Shown: piece after piece, positions 32,791 through 42,153 of the stretch
How the letters are laid out: each line of letters begins with the position of its first letter
Position numbering within the stretch: the first letter of the stretch is position 1
Assembly (NCBI RefSeq): GCF_000445125.1
Contig: NZ_ATHL01000090.1
Coordinates: 1 to 45,841, forward strand
Length of the DNA stretch: 45,841 nt
Direction: 5' to 3'
From: Novosphingobium lindaniclasticum LE124
GTDB taxonomy: Bacteria; Pseudomonadota; Alphaproteobacteria; Sphingomonadales; Sphingomonadaceae
Made by a program: the position numbers and the translations under genes
Notes under the pieces: model-generated
What the model was told of the DNA's origin: nothing
The model's database searches: none
The model's input: only the letters and a program-made list of their open reading frames with translations

Positions 32791-33513
32791 TCAGGCATCG
32801 CCGCGCGCGTCGATATATTTGGTCTCCAGGAAACGGCCGCGCGTGGCCAAGGCGTCGAGATCGTTGCGGGACAAGTCCAGGCTCATGGCCTCGATCTGGC
32901 CGGCTATGACGCCCAGTCCTTCCACGAGTTGCTGCGACGGCGTGGTGCCGCCCGCATGGGGTTTATTGCGCAGTTCGGGCGGAATGCGGGTGTAGCTGTC
33001 GACCAGCGAAGGCAAGTGCTCGGACAGTAGCTTGCGCACTTCGCGTGCGGCCGGGCCGGTGTCTTCCAGCGTGGCGAGCTGCGGCGCAAGCTGTTCGAGG
33101 CGCACGCCGATCATGTCCACGGCATCCACGGCCGCATTGGGCAGAGCACGGCGGCGGTTCTCCAGCCAGATCTCGGTCGAGCCCGCCAGTTCCGGCAAAC
33201 TCGCGCTGCCCAGATGCTCCGAACGCACTCTAGGCGTGGAGGGATAGATCGACAGCACTATGAACACCGCGAAGGCCAACAAGGTGGTCAGCACCGTCGT
33301 CGTGAACGACAGTCCGCCCAGGATCAGCCCAGCCGTCAGCGCGACGATGAAGATGCCGAACAGCGCCAGGAACGCCCGGCGCAGACGGCGCCAGCGAAAC
33401 CTCCAGCGCTCCTTGCGGGCGTTGTAGAGCCGCGCTGCGCGCTGGCGGCGCGCGGCGCGGATGATCTCCTGGTTCACGGCATTGCGGTTGCCGGTCGTGG
33501 GAAGCTGGGCCAT
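32791..33513 (-). CDS. membrane protein partner of TelA (XpaC-like)
   Basis: A 240-residue protein. A very basic N-terminus (about 45 residues, many Arg) leads to two adjacent hydrophobic helices (AFLALFGIFIVALTAGLILG and LTTLLAFAVFIVLSIYPS). A soluble helical part of about 150 residues follows (AAVDAVDMIGVRLEQLAPQL, VRKLLSEHLPSLVDSYTRIP). This organisation, placed five bases after telA, matches the XpaC-like partner found with TelA proteins. Direct sequence recognition is modest. The likely role is in envelope stress or toxic-anion tolerance together with TelA. Confidence 0.65.
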   Translation of the reverse strand: MAQLPTTGNRNAVNQEIIRAARRQRAARLYNARKERWRFRWRRLRRAFLALFGIFIVALTAGLILGGLSFTTTVLTTLLAFAVFIVLSIYPSTPRVRSEHLGSASLPELAGSTEIWLENRRRALPNAAVDAVDMIGVRLEQLAPQLATLEDTGPAAREVRKLLSEHLPSLVDSYTRIPPELRNKPHAGGTTPSQQLVEGLGVIAGQIEAMSLDLSRNDLDALATRGRFLETKYIDARGDA

Positions 33514-33518
33514 GGCGG

Positions 33519-34733
33519 TCAGTCGAGCGCCTCCAGCATCGCCTTCGCCGTCTTGTCGCTACCCGGTGCGGTACCCTCGGCCTGGCCTTGGGCGCGGGCG
33601 ATATAGGCCTTGGACTTGGTGACTTCGCCTTCCAGCGACTGCACCGTCTGCTTCATGGAATCGAGCGCCTGCATCTTGAAGGTGTCGATCGAATCCATCG
33701 TGTCGTAGATGTTCTGGAAGGCGCGGCTGAGCGTCTCCAGCGGGATCGTGGAATTCGCCGCCTGTTCATGGATGCGCGCGGTATTGTCCTTGAGCATCTG
33801 GCCGGTGCCGTCGATGATCCGCGCGGTCGTGGTGTTGAGCGCGGTGATCTGGTCCAGCACCAGCTTCTGGTTGGCCATCGCCTGCGCCACGGTCACCGCC
33901 GTGCGCAGCGCGCCGACGGTGGTGGTGGAGGCGCGATCCACGCCCTTGATCAGTTCGACGTTGTTCTTCTTCACCAGATCGAGCGCGAGGTAGCCCTGCA
34001 CCGAAACCGCCATCTGCGTCAGCAGGTCCTGCGTGCGCTGGCGCACATAGAACAGCGCGCTCTCGCGCACGGCCTTGGCCTTGGCGGGGTCGGTGTGATC
34101 GAGATCGGCGGCCTTCTGCTCCAGCGTCTCGTCCAGCGCCTTCGACATGAAGATCATCTGTTCGAGCTTGCCCATCGCCGCCCAGAGGTTCTGGCGCTCG
34201 ACGTCGATCGAGGCGTTGTCCATCAGCAGCTCGTCCTTGCCGCCCTGAAGCCGGGCGAGGATCGCGCTGATATGGCCCTGCGCGCTCTGGTAGCCGTCGA
34301 AGTAATTGCGCAACTTGTTGCCCATCGGGATGATCCCGAAGATCTTGCGGCGCGAGAGCAGATCACCCTTGGTGGAGGGGTCGAGGTCTTCCACGGTGCG
34401 GCGCAGTTCGGCAAGGTCGGCGCCGACGCCGGCGTCCTTGTCCATGGCGCGCACCGGGCGGTCGAGGAAGCGGTTGGACTGGCCCGACGCCTCGGAGATT
34501 TCCTTGCGGCCCATATTGGTGATCTGGTCCACTCGGCGGCCGAATTCGGGCGAGTTCACGTCCTGCGAGACGAGGTCCTCGACGAATTCATCGACCCGGA
34601 CCTGCAGCTTGGACTTCTGCTCATCCCCGATCGGAACCAGCCCCGCCGCCTTTTCCGGCTGGACGACCGGCACGGGATCGGGTGGCGTCAGCTTGAGTTC
34701 GCCAGCGGTCGCCTGATCGGTCGTGGTGGCCAT
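33519..34733 (-). CDS. TelA family toxic anion resistance protein
   Basis: A 404-residue, mostly helical cytosolic protein of the TelA/YceH family: an acidic start, FVEDLVSQDVNSPEFGRRVD, FLDRPVRAMDKDAGVGADLA, the core FGIIPMGNKLRNYFDGYQSA, and the RQRTQDLLTQMAVSVQGYL segment. Family members were linked to tellurite tolerance, and homologues occur in envelope-stress clusters, though the mechanism is unclear. It forms a two-gene operon with the XpaC-like gene. No terD-type genes are present. Confidence 0.9.
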   Translation of the reverse strand: MATTTDQATAGELKLTPPDPVPVVQPEKAAGLVPIGDEQKSKLQVRVDEFVEDLVSQDVNSPEFGRRVDQITNMGRKEISEASGQSNRFLDRPVRAMDKDAGVGADLAELRRTVEDLDPSTKGDLLSRRKIFGIIPMGNKLRNYFDGYQSAQGHISAILARLQGGKDELLMDNASIDVERQNLWAAMGKLEQMIFMSKALDETLEQKAADLDHTDPAKAKAVRESALFYVRQRTQDLLTQMAVSVQGYLALDLVKKNNVELIKGVDRASTTTVGALRTAVTVAQAMANQKLVLDQITALNTTTARIIDGTGQMLKDNTARIHEQAANSTIPLETLSRAFQNIYDTMDSIDTFKMQALDSMKQTVQSLEGEVTKSKAYIARAQGQAEGTAPGSDKTAKAMLEALD

Positions 34734-34823
34734 CGAAGAAAATCCCGTCCTTCAAAAATGATGTCGTCGTTCGTGAATCTAGGTTTGCAGGAGAATACTG
34801 CAAGCAAAACAGGAAAGCCCGCG

Positions 34824-35660
34824 TTACGGTTCGACGAGGCCGGTGGCACTTTCGTCGGCCTCTTCCCCGTCCGGCATCGTCAGCATCGTATCGTCGCGCG
34901 CCACGAAGCACAACTTCAGGCCCGCCGCCCGCGCGCGATGGACCGCCAGGTTGGTCGGCGCTGAAATCGCCACCAGCAAGGGACATCCGGCGCGCGCGGT
35001 CTTCTCGACCAGTTCGTAGGAACAGCGCGACGTCACAATCATGAAGCCCTGCCCCGCATGGACGCCTTGCCGAGCCAGCGCGCCGACCAGCTTGTCCAGC
35101 GCATTGTGGCGTCCCACGTCCTCGCGCACGGCCACAAGGCTGCCGTCCGCGTTGCAGAAGGCCGCCGCATGGGTCGCCCTTGTCTCCCGCCCCAGCGCCT
35201 GCGCCGTTCGCAGGCCGCCGAGCCCGCGTCGGATGGCTTGCGGCGAAGCCTCGCTCATCCGGGCAAGCGGCGGCAGCGGCCGCAGCGCGGCTTCCACCCC
35301 TTCGATCCCGCAGATACCGCAGGAACTGTCCCCCACCCGCCGCCGCGCCCGCTCGACGATGGCGCCGAGCCGCTCGAACGGCAGGTTCACGCGGGCGACG
35401 TAGCCGGTGCCCCACTCCCCGTTCTCGACCTCATGGACCGTCACGTCGCCCACCTCCCCGGCTTCGGCGAGCCCCTCGGCCATCAGGAACCCGGTGACGA
35501 AATCCTCGATGTGCTCGGGCGTCGCCATCATCACGGCATAGGCGATGCCGTTAGTCTCTATGGCGATGGGCGCTTCCACCGGTATGGCGAAAGGCTCGGC
35601 GGCACCTAAGTCGAGGCCGTAAGCATTGCGCCGGACGACGATTGTCTCTGAACCGTTCAT
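34824..35660 (-). CDS. fdhD: formate dehydrogenase accessory sulfurtransferase FdhD
   Basis: A 278-residue protein required to insert sulfur into the molybdenum cofactor of formate dehydrogenase. Motifs are the N-terminal PIAIETNGIAYAVMMATPEH, the conserved CxxC in SSCGICGIEG (about residue 120), THAAAFCNADGSLVAVREDV, GRHNALDKLVGAL and TSRCSYELVEKTARAGCPLL. The Cys pair that takes sulfur from IscS is intact. It lies 31 bases after the formate/nitrite-type channel gene, in the same direction, which suggests a formate-related unit. The dehydrogenase itself is elsewhere. Confidence 0.95.
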   Translation of the reverse strand: MNGSETIVVRRNAYGLDLGAAEPFAIPVEAPIAIETNGIAYAVMMATPEHIEDFVTGFLMAEGLAEAGEVGDVTVHEVENGEWGTGYVARVNLPFERLGAIVERARRRVGDSSCGICGIEGVEAALRPLPPLARMSEASPQAIRRGLGGLRTAQALGRETRATHAAAFCNADGSLVAVREDVGRHNALDKLVGALARQGVHAGQGFMIVTSRCSYELVEKTARAGCPLLVAISAPTNLAVHRARAAGLKLCFVARDDTMLTMPDGEEADESATGLVEP

Positions 35661-35691
35661 CGCGCCCTACTAGCGCGCTTGGCGGGCAAGA

Positions 35692-36603
35692 TCATCCCGC
35701 ATCGATCTCCGCCTTGATCTGGCCGAAAGCCAGCAGCGCGAAAAGGCAGGTGCCGCCGATTACGTTGCCCACCAGCGTCGGCGCGAGATGCAGCGCGAAG
35801 GCATCGAAGACGGGCAGTTCGCCGTGAAGGACGAGGAGGAACATCTCCGTCGATCCGGCAACCACATGGGCGAACCCGCCCGCTGCGATCAGCCAGGCGA
35901 AAAGCCCCACCACGAAGATCTCGAAGCCCTTTGAACTGGGCAGCATCCATACGAAGCCGGCGATAAAGAAGCCGGCCGGTACACCGTCGAGCAGGGCCGT
36001 CCAGCCACTTGCCTGCCCGGCCTTGCGTGATACCTCAAGCATGCCGGCTACCGTGGGATGGACAGGATCGGCAAAGATGTCGATCAGCAGGGCCGTCAGG
36101 AACGTGCCCACCAGGTTGGCCGCCAGCACGATCGTCCACAGCCGCGCGGTGCGCCAGAGCCGCTCCCCGTTCGGCCCGGCAAGCAGCGGCAACACCGCCG
36201 TCAGCGTGTTCTCGGTGAAGAGTTGCAGGCGGGAGAGCACAACCAGCACGAAACCCATGGCATAGCCGAAGGCCGCGATCAGCTCTCGCTGGGGATGGTC
36301 CTGGAAGGATTGGTGAAGCAGGCCCTGCGCGAAGACCGAAGTGGAAATGCCGATGCCGGCGGCTATTCCCGACCACCAGAGCGACATGGCGGGTCGGTGC
36401 AGCTCCTCCTCGCCTTCGCGGCGGATCACGGAGAATACGGTGACTGCCGAAAGGCGCAGGTTGTCCTTGATCTGTCCGCGTTCGTGGCCGGTCAAGCCGG
36501 ATTCGTCGCGTTCAATCTCGCGGTCGGTCTTCTTGCGCTCGGGATCGTCATGCGAGAGATCGCGGGCTTCGGAGGCTTCCGGGTAAGCTGCGGCTTTGTC
36601 CAT
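35692..36603 (-). CDS. formate/nitrite transporter (FNT) family channel
   Basis: A 303-residue protein. A charged N-terminal tail of about 60 residues precedes six hydrophobic segments in the FNT pattern (LWWSGIAAGIGISTSVFAQG, ELIAAFGYAMGFVLVVLSRL, LFTENTLTAVLPLL, LTALLIDIFAD, IAGFVWMLPSS, and the closing LAPTLVGNVIGGTCLFALL). It is of the YfdC-like branch, where transport of formate or nitrite is not proven. The neighbour fdhD favours formate. Upstream lies a repeat-filled gap of 181 bases. Confidence 0.85.
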   Translation of the reverse strand: MDKAAAYPEASEARDLSHDDPERKKTDREIERDESGLTGHERGQIKDNLRLSAVTVFSVIRREGEEELHRPAMSLWWSGIAAGIGISTSVFAQGLLHQSFQDHPQRELIAAFGYAMGFVLVVLSRLQLFTENTLTAVLPLLAGPNGERLWRTARLWTIVLAANLVGTFLTALLIDIFADPVHPTVAGMLEVSRKAGQASGWTALLDGVPAGFFIAGFVWMLPSSKGFEIFVVGLFAWLIAAGGFAHVVAGSTEMFLLVLHGELPVFDAFALHLAPTLVGNVIGGTCLFALLAFGQIKAEIDAG

Positions 36604-36657
36604 GCCGGGAGAACCGACGCTGCGGGTCTAATGTTCCGCCGTGCTTCGTCGCTCTTT

Positions 36658-36761
36658 ATTGCTGGGTCGCTTCGCTCCTCGCAATGGCGAGATGAAGCGC
36701 AAAATCCCACCAGCGGAACACCCCTCAACCTTCGCATAGCGAGCGCAGCGAAGCAATCCAG
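36658..36761. repeat. REP-like palindromic repeat pair
   Basis: Arms at 36658-36687 and 36733-36761 are inverted copies around the core CATTGCGAG.GnAGCGAAGC followed by AATCC. They lie in the 181-base gap between the FNT channel start and the aldo/keto reductase end. The rest of the gap has no gene. This core is of the kind scattered between genes in many alphaproteobacteria. Confidence 0.65.
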
Positions 36762-36784
36762 AGCGGCCGACAGCGAAGCCTGCC

Positions 36785-37774
36785 TCAGGCGTAGTCCTCG
36801 GTATCGATGCTGGGCTTGATCATGTCCGGGTAGCGGTGCCCGGCAATCGTCTGCTGGTTCATCAACGCGCCCGCCTGCTCCAGCACTTCCGCGTCGATCG
36901 CGAGATCGGCGGCGGGATGGTTCTGGTCGAAGTGTGCGATCGCGCGCGTGCCCGGAATGGCGTGGACGTGCTCGCCCTGCGCCAGTACCCAGGCGAGCGC
37001 CAGCTGCGCCGGTGTGGCATGGACCGAGGCCGCGAGCGCGTTGAACTCCGCGATCAGCGCCAGGTTGTGCGCCCAGTTCTCGCCCATGAAGCGCGGGAAG
37101 TTGCGGCGCAGGTCTTTCTCGGTGAGCGTGTTGACGTCGGTCAGTTCACCGCCCAGCGCCCCGCGGGCGATCGGCGAGAAAGCGACGAGCGCAATCCCGA
37201 GGTCGCGCGTGGCGTCCATCACGCCCAGTTCGACGTTGCGGGTCCAGAGCGAATATTCGGTCTGCACCGCTGCCACCGGATGCACGGCATGCGCCTCGCG
37301 GACATGCGCGGCGGACCATTCCGACACGCCATAGGCGCCGATCTTCCCCGCCTCGATCGCGCGCGCCATGGCGCCCACCGAGTCGGCAATCGGCACCTTC
37401 GGATCGAAGCGGTGCATGTAGAACAGATCGATGTGATCGGTGCCCAGCCGCTTTAGGCTGGCGTCAAGCGAGGCGGTGATGCTGTCCGGCGCGCAGTCGA
37501 TGCCGCGGCGGGCGCCGTCGATCAGGATGCCGGTCTTGGAGGCCAGCAGGAACTCGCCCCGCCGGTCCATGATCGCTTCGCCAAGGATCTCCTCGCTGAG
37601 ACCCATGCCGTAGATATTGGCGGTGTCGAAGTGGTCGCAGCCCGCATCCAGGGCATGGCGGAACAGACGGGCCGCCTCCTCGCGAGACGGCGGATTGCCG
37701 TAAGCCCAGGCCACATTCATGCAGCCGAGACCGACGGCGTGGACCGGACGGCCCGCGAGGAGGCGTTTCGTCAT
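36785..37774 (-). CDS. aldo/keto reductase
   Basis: A 329-residue (beta/alpha)8-barrel NADPH-dependent oxidoreductase. The catalytic residues are visible: Asp and Tyr in HFDTANIYGMGLSEE, Lys in LLASKTG, and His in IDLFYMHRFDP. Later segments SEWSAAHVREAHAVHPVAAV and VAFSPIARGALGGEL match the family. The ATG at 37774 overlaps the ligC stop as TGATG, so the gene is coupled to ligC and is the last gene of the lig operon. It may reduce an aldehyde intermediate or detoxify aromatic aldehydes; its substrate is unknown. Confidence 0.88.
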   Translation of the reverse strand: MTKRLLAGRPVHAVGLGCMNVAWAYGNPPSREEAARLFRHALDAGCDHFDTANIYGMGLSEEILGEAIMDRRGEFLLASKTGILIDGARRGIDCAPDSITASLDASLKRLGTDHIDLFYMHRFDPKVPIADSVGAMARAIEAGKIGAYGVSEWSAAHVREAHAVHPVAAVQTEYSLWTRNVELGVMDATRDLGIALVAFSPIARGALGGELTDVNTLTEKDLRRNFPRFMGENWAHNLALIAEFNALAASVHATPAQLALAWVLAQGEHVHAIPGTRAIAHFDQNHPAADLAIDAEVLEQAGALMNQQTIAGHRYPDMIKPSIDTEDYA

Positions 37775-38730
37775 CAGGACCAGCCGTCCTGTGCTTCCAG
37801 GCTCTGCGCCAGTTCGCCGATCACGCGGTAGCAATCGAGCACCTTGCCGACCGACGAATTGGGCTCACGCCCTTCGCGGATGGCGGCGACGAATTCGCGG
37901 TCCTGCAGCTCGATGCCGTTGTTCGACACGGTGACGCCGGTGAGGTCGATCGGCTCTTCGCGGCCGTTCACCAGATCGTCGTACCGCGCGATGTAGGTTT
38001 CGCTGTCGCCGATGTAGCGGAAGAAGGTGCCGAGCGGGCCGTTGTTGTTGAACGAGAGCGAGAGCGTGCAGATCGCGCCGGTCTCTGCCTTCAGCTGGAT
38101 CGACATGTCCATGGCGATGCCGAGTTCCGGGTGCTTCGGCCCTTGCAGCACGTTGGCGGCGACGATCTTGCCCGACTGGTAGGCGAACAGGTCGATCGTG
38201 TGCGCGGCGTGGTGCCACAGCAGGTGGTCCGTCCACGAGCGCGGCTGGCCCTTTGCGTTCATGTTCTTGCGGCGGAAGAAGTAGGTCTGCACGTCCATCT
38301 GCTGGACGTTGAACTCACCCGCGGTGATCTTGTTATGCACGTACTGGTGCGAAGGATTGAAGCGGCGGGTGTGGCCGACCATGCAGACCAGCCCGGTTTC
38401 CTTCTGCTTGGCGACGACCGCCTCGGCATCGGCCCAGGAGTCCGACAGCGGAATTTCGACCTGCACGTGCTTGCCGGCGTTCATGCAGGCGATCGCCTGT
38501 TCGGCGTGCATCTGCGTGGGGGTGCAGAGAATTACGGCATCGACGTCCGGCATGGCCAGCACTTCGGCCAGATCGGTGCCGGAGTGCGGCGCGCCGTACT
38601 TGGCGGCGACTTCGGCAGCCTGCTCGGCCGAGCGGCTGATGACCGAGGCTATCTCTACGCCATCGATGTTCTTGAGGCCGTCTAGGTGCTTTTCACCGAA
38701 AGCGCCGGCGCCTACGAGGGCAATACGCAT
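37774..38730 (-). CDS. ligC: 4-carboxy-2-hydroxymuconate-6-semialdehyde dehydrogenase
   Basis: A 318-residue Gfo/Idh/MocA-fold enzyme. It oxidises the hemiacetal form of 4-carboxy-2-hydroxymuconate-6-semialdehyde to 2-pyrone-4,6-dicarboxylate with NADP. The Rossmann motif is VGAGAFGEKH at the N-terminus; CTPTQMHAEQAIACMNAG, VQVEIPLSDSW and DHLLWHHAAHTIDLF are typical of LigC. I chose the ATG at 38730 (AAGGAG upstream). It is separated from ligB by a 70-base gap containing a hairpin and overlaps the aldo/keto reductase downstream. Confidence 0.94.
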   Translation of the reverse strand: MRIALVGAGAFGEKHLDGLKNIDGVEIASVISRSAEQAAEVAAKYGAPHSGTDLAEVLAMPDVDAVILCTPTQMHAEQAIACMNAGKHVQVEIPLSDSWADAEAVVAKQKETGLVCMVGHTRRFNPSHQYVHNKITAGEFNVQQMDVQTYFFRRKNMNAKGQPRSWTDHLLWHHAAHTIDLFAYQSGKIVAANVLQGPKHPELGIAMDMSIQLKAETGAICTLSLSFNNNGPLGTFFRYIGDSETYIARYDDLVNGREEPIDLTGVTVSNNGIELQDREFVAAIREGREPNSSVGKVLDCYRVIGELAQSLEAQDGWS

Positions 38731-38765
38731 GGGAATCTCCTTGGGGTGTCTGTCAAAGACAAAGG

Positions 38766-38792
38766 GCGTGCCGGCGTCAACCACCGGCACGC
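38766..38792 (-). other. Intercistronic hairpin between ligB and ligC
   Basis: Nine-base perfect arms GCGTGCCGG (38766-38774) and CCGGCACGC (38784-38792) with a nine-base loop. On the minus strand the stem begins nine bases after the ligB stop and is followed by CCTTTGTCTTT, a weak T-run. It could be a partial terminator or an mRNA-stabilising element that sets LigC and reductase levels below LigAB. Confidence 0.5.
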
Positions 38793-38800
38793 GGAATCGA

Positions 38801-40117
<1,317 letters not shown>

Positions 40118-40121
<4 letters not shown>

Positions 40122-41143
40122 AGGCCTCGGTCCTTCAGCTTGGCGTCGAGGCGCGGGAAGACCTTGCGGACATTGCCTTCGAAGATCGCGTGGCGCTCCT
40201 CGTCAGAGATGTCGAGCGCATCGACATAGCGCTTGGTGTCGTCGAAGTAGAAGCCGGTCTGCGGGTCGATCCCGCGCACCGCGCCGACCATTTCGGAGCC
40301 GAACAGGATGTTCTTGTTGTCGATCACGTCAGCCAGCAGGTTCACGCCCGGCTGGTGGTAGACGCAGGTATCGAAGAACACGTTGTTCATGATGTATTCG
40401 TCGAGCGAAGGCTTCTTCAGCATGTCCGCCAACCCGCGATAGCGCCCCCAGTGGTAGGGCACCGCGCCGCCGCCGTGCGGGATGATGAAGCGCAGCTTGG
40501 GGAACTTTGCGAAGAGATCGCCCTGCATCAGCTGCATGAAAGCCACGGTGTCCGCCGCGATGTAGAAGCCACCGGTGGCGTGCATCGCCGGGTTGCACGA
40601 TCCCGAGACGTGGATCATCGCCGGAACGTCCAGCTCGCTCATCGCCTCGTAGATCGGGAACCAGTATTCGTCGGTCAGCGGCGGATGCTCGAAGTGCCCG
40701 CCGCCCGGATCGGGATTGAGGTTGCAGCCGATGAAGCCCAGTTCCTCGACGCAGCGGCGCAGTTCCTTCACCGAGGCGGAAAGGTCCGCCTTGGGGCTTT
40801 GCGGCAGCATGCACACGCCCACGAACGTCTCGGGGAACAGGTTCACCACGCGGGCGATAAGGTTGTTGCAGTGAACCGCCCAGGCCTCGGAAACCGACTG
40901 ATCGCCGACATGGTGCGCCATCGCGCTGGCGCGCGGGCTGAACACGGTAAGATCGGCGCCGCGCTCCTTGATGAGGCGAAGCTGGTTGTCCTCGATGGTC
41001 CGGCGGATCTCCGCGTCGGAAATTTCGGGGTACGGCGGCGCGGCTTCCCCGGCCTTGAAGGCGGCGATCTGCGCCTCGCGCCAGGCGTCGTGCGCCTTGG
41101 GCAGGACGGTATAATGTCCGTGACAGTCGATGATGAGCGACAT
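40118..41143 (-). CDS. ligJ: 4-oxalomesaconate hydratase
   Basis: A 341-residue amidohydrolase-superfamily lyase that adds water to the isomerised oxalomesaconate, giving 4-carboxy-4-hydroxy-2-oxoadipate. The metal motif HxH is in DCHGHY at residue 7; SPRASAMAHHVGDQ, GFIGCNLNPDPGGGHF, MIHVSGSCNPAMHATGG and IIPHGGGAVPYHWGR are LigJ-like. I chose the ATG at 41143 (GGGAGAG nine bases upstream), not the TTG six bases earlier. Two bases separate it from the DUF1932 gene. Confidence 0.94.
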
Positions 41144-41145
41144 GC

Positions 41146-42021
41146 TCAATTCTCTCCCTTGAGTACGCCCGCCGCGCCAACCGCCTTAACGATTGCCGCC
41201 AGCTTGGCTTCTAATCCTTCGGGCGGCGGCGCGATGCCCAGCTCGCCCAGCGCCTGCTGCCAGGCGACGGTATTTTCGGTCATCAGCGGCGGAATGCCCA
41301 GCGAACGCAGCATTTCCGCAGCCTCGTCCATCTCGGCGGCGCGGCGGCGGCCGTGGACCAGCATGCGGTCGAGATTGTAGTCCGCTCGGCTTGTCCAGGG
41401 AATGGTCTTCTCGCTGGCGTCGAGCGAGGCCAGCACTTCGTCCCCTACGCCTTCGGCATGGGCGGCCATCATCATCTCGGCGGTCAGCGCCTCAAGCCCC
41501 TTGACCATGACCGAGCGCACCAGCTTGATCGCCGAAGCGCGGCCGACATCGGCGCCCACGGTGCGGACATTGGCGAAGCCCACCGCCTCAAGAGCGGTAT
41601 GCGCTTCTGCAGCGTCCGGCCCCGAGACCAGCAGAGGCACCTTCATCCGCGCGGGATTGACCGGGGCGAGCACGGCAACGTCCACGTATCGCCCCTTGCC
41701 GGTGGCGATCGCCTTGGCAGCTGCCCGTTTGGTGCCTGGCGCGACCGAGTTCATATCGCAGAACAACGCGCCCTCGCCCAGCACGGGCGCGACGGCTTGC
41801 GCCACCTTCGGCGCGGCGTCTGCGGTGACGAGCGAAAGCACCAGCGCGGCGCCCGAAAGGGCCTGCTCTACGCTATCGCAGGCGGTGATGCCGAGTTCGG
41901 CCATGACCTCACGGCGTTCGGGAAGCACATCGAAGGCACGAGCCTGTCCGGCCCAGTCCCCAGCTCCCGCAAACGTCGATCCGGCCTCTCCGAACCCGAT
42001 AAGGGCAATGGACCTGTTCAT
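41146..42021 (-). CDS. NAD(P)-binding DUF1932 dehydrogenase of the lig operon
   Basis: A 291-residue protein of the 6-phosphogluconate/3-hydroxyisobutyrate dehydrogenase type. The N-terminal Rossmann motif is IALIGFGEAGSTFAG. LVLSLVTADAAPKVAQA, FCDMNSVAPGTKRAAA and RYVDVAVLAPVNPARMKVP follow. The expected catalytic Lys lies in ASAIKLVRSVMVKG, and the C-terminal half is the helical DUF1932 domain (PWTSRADYNLDRMLVHGRRR). I chose the ATG at 42021. It heads the operon leading into ligJ. No step of the known 4,5-cleavage pathway needs such an enzyme, so its role is open. Confidence 0.85.
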   Translation of the reverse strand: MNRSIALIGFGEAGSTFAGAGDWAGQARAFDVLPERREVMAELGITACDSVEQALSGAALVLSLVTADAAPKVAQAVAPVLGEGALFCDMNSVAPGTKRAAAKAIATGKGRYVDVAVLAPVNPARMKVPLLVSGPDAAEAHTALEAVGFANVRTVGADVGRASAIKLVRSVMVKGLEALTAEMMMAAHAEGVGDEVLASLDASEKTIPWTSRADYNLDRMLVHGRRRAAEMDEAAEMLRSLGIPPLMTENTVAWQQALGELGIAPPPEGLEAKLAAIVKAVGAAGVLKGEN

Positions 42022-42070
42022 GATGCCAGTCTGCCCCGATCGGCCGAAAGCCGCCAATTGGAACCACCCA

Positions 42071-42085
42071 GAAGCTATAAGCTTC
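42071..42085. promoter_or_regulatory. Candidate LigR operator upstream of the lig operon
   Basis: GAAGCT-ATA-AGCTTC is a perfect 6-3-6 inverted repeat, 50 bases upstream of the DUF1932 start in the 132-base gap after ligR. Overlapping TATAAGC...ACGTAA sequence offers T-N11-A spacing as in LysR boxes. I saw no identical copy between ligR and ligU. Assignment to LigR is by position. Confidence 0.4.
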
Positions 42086-42153
42086 ACGTAATACGGGGAT
42101 TGCGTCCGCCTGGCCGCACATGCCCGCTTTAAGCCAGGCCATCGGCCAAGACC

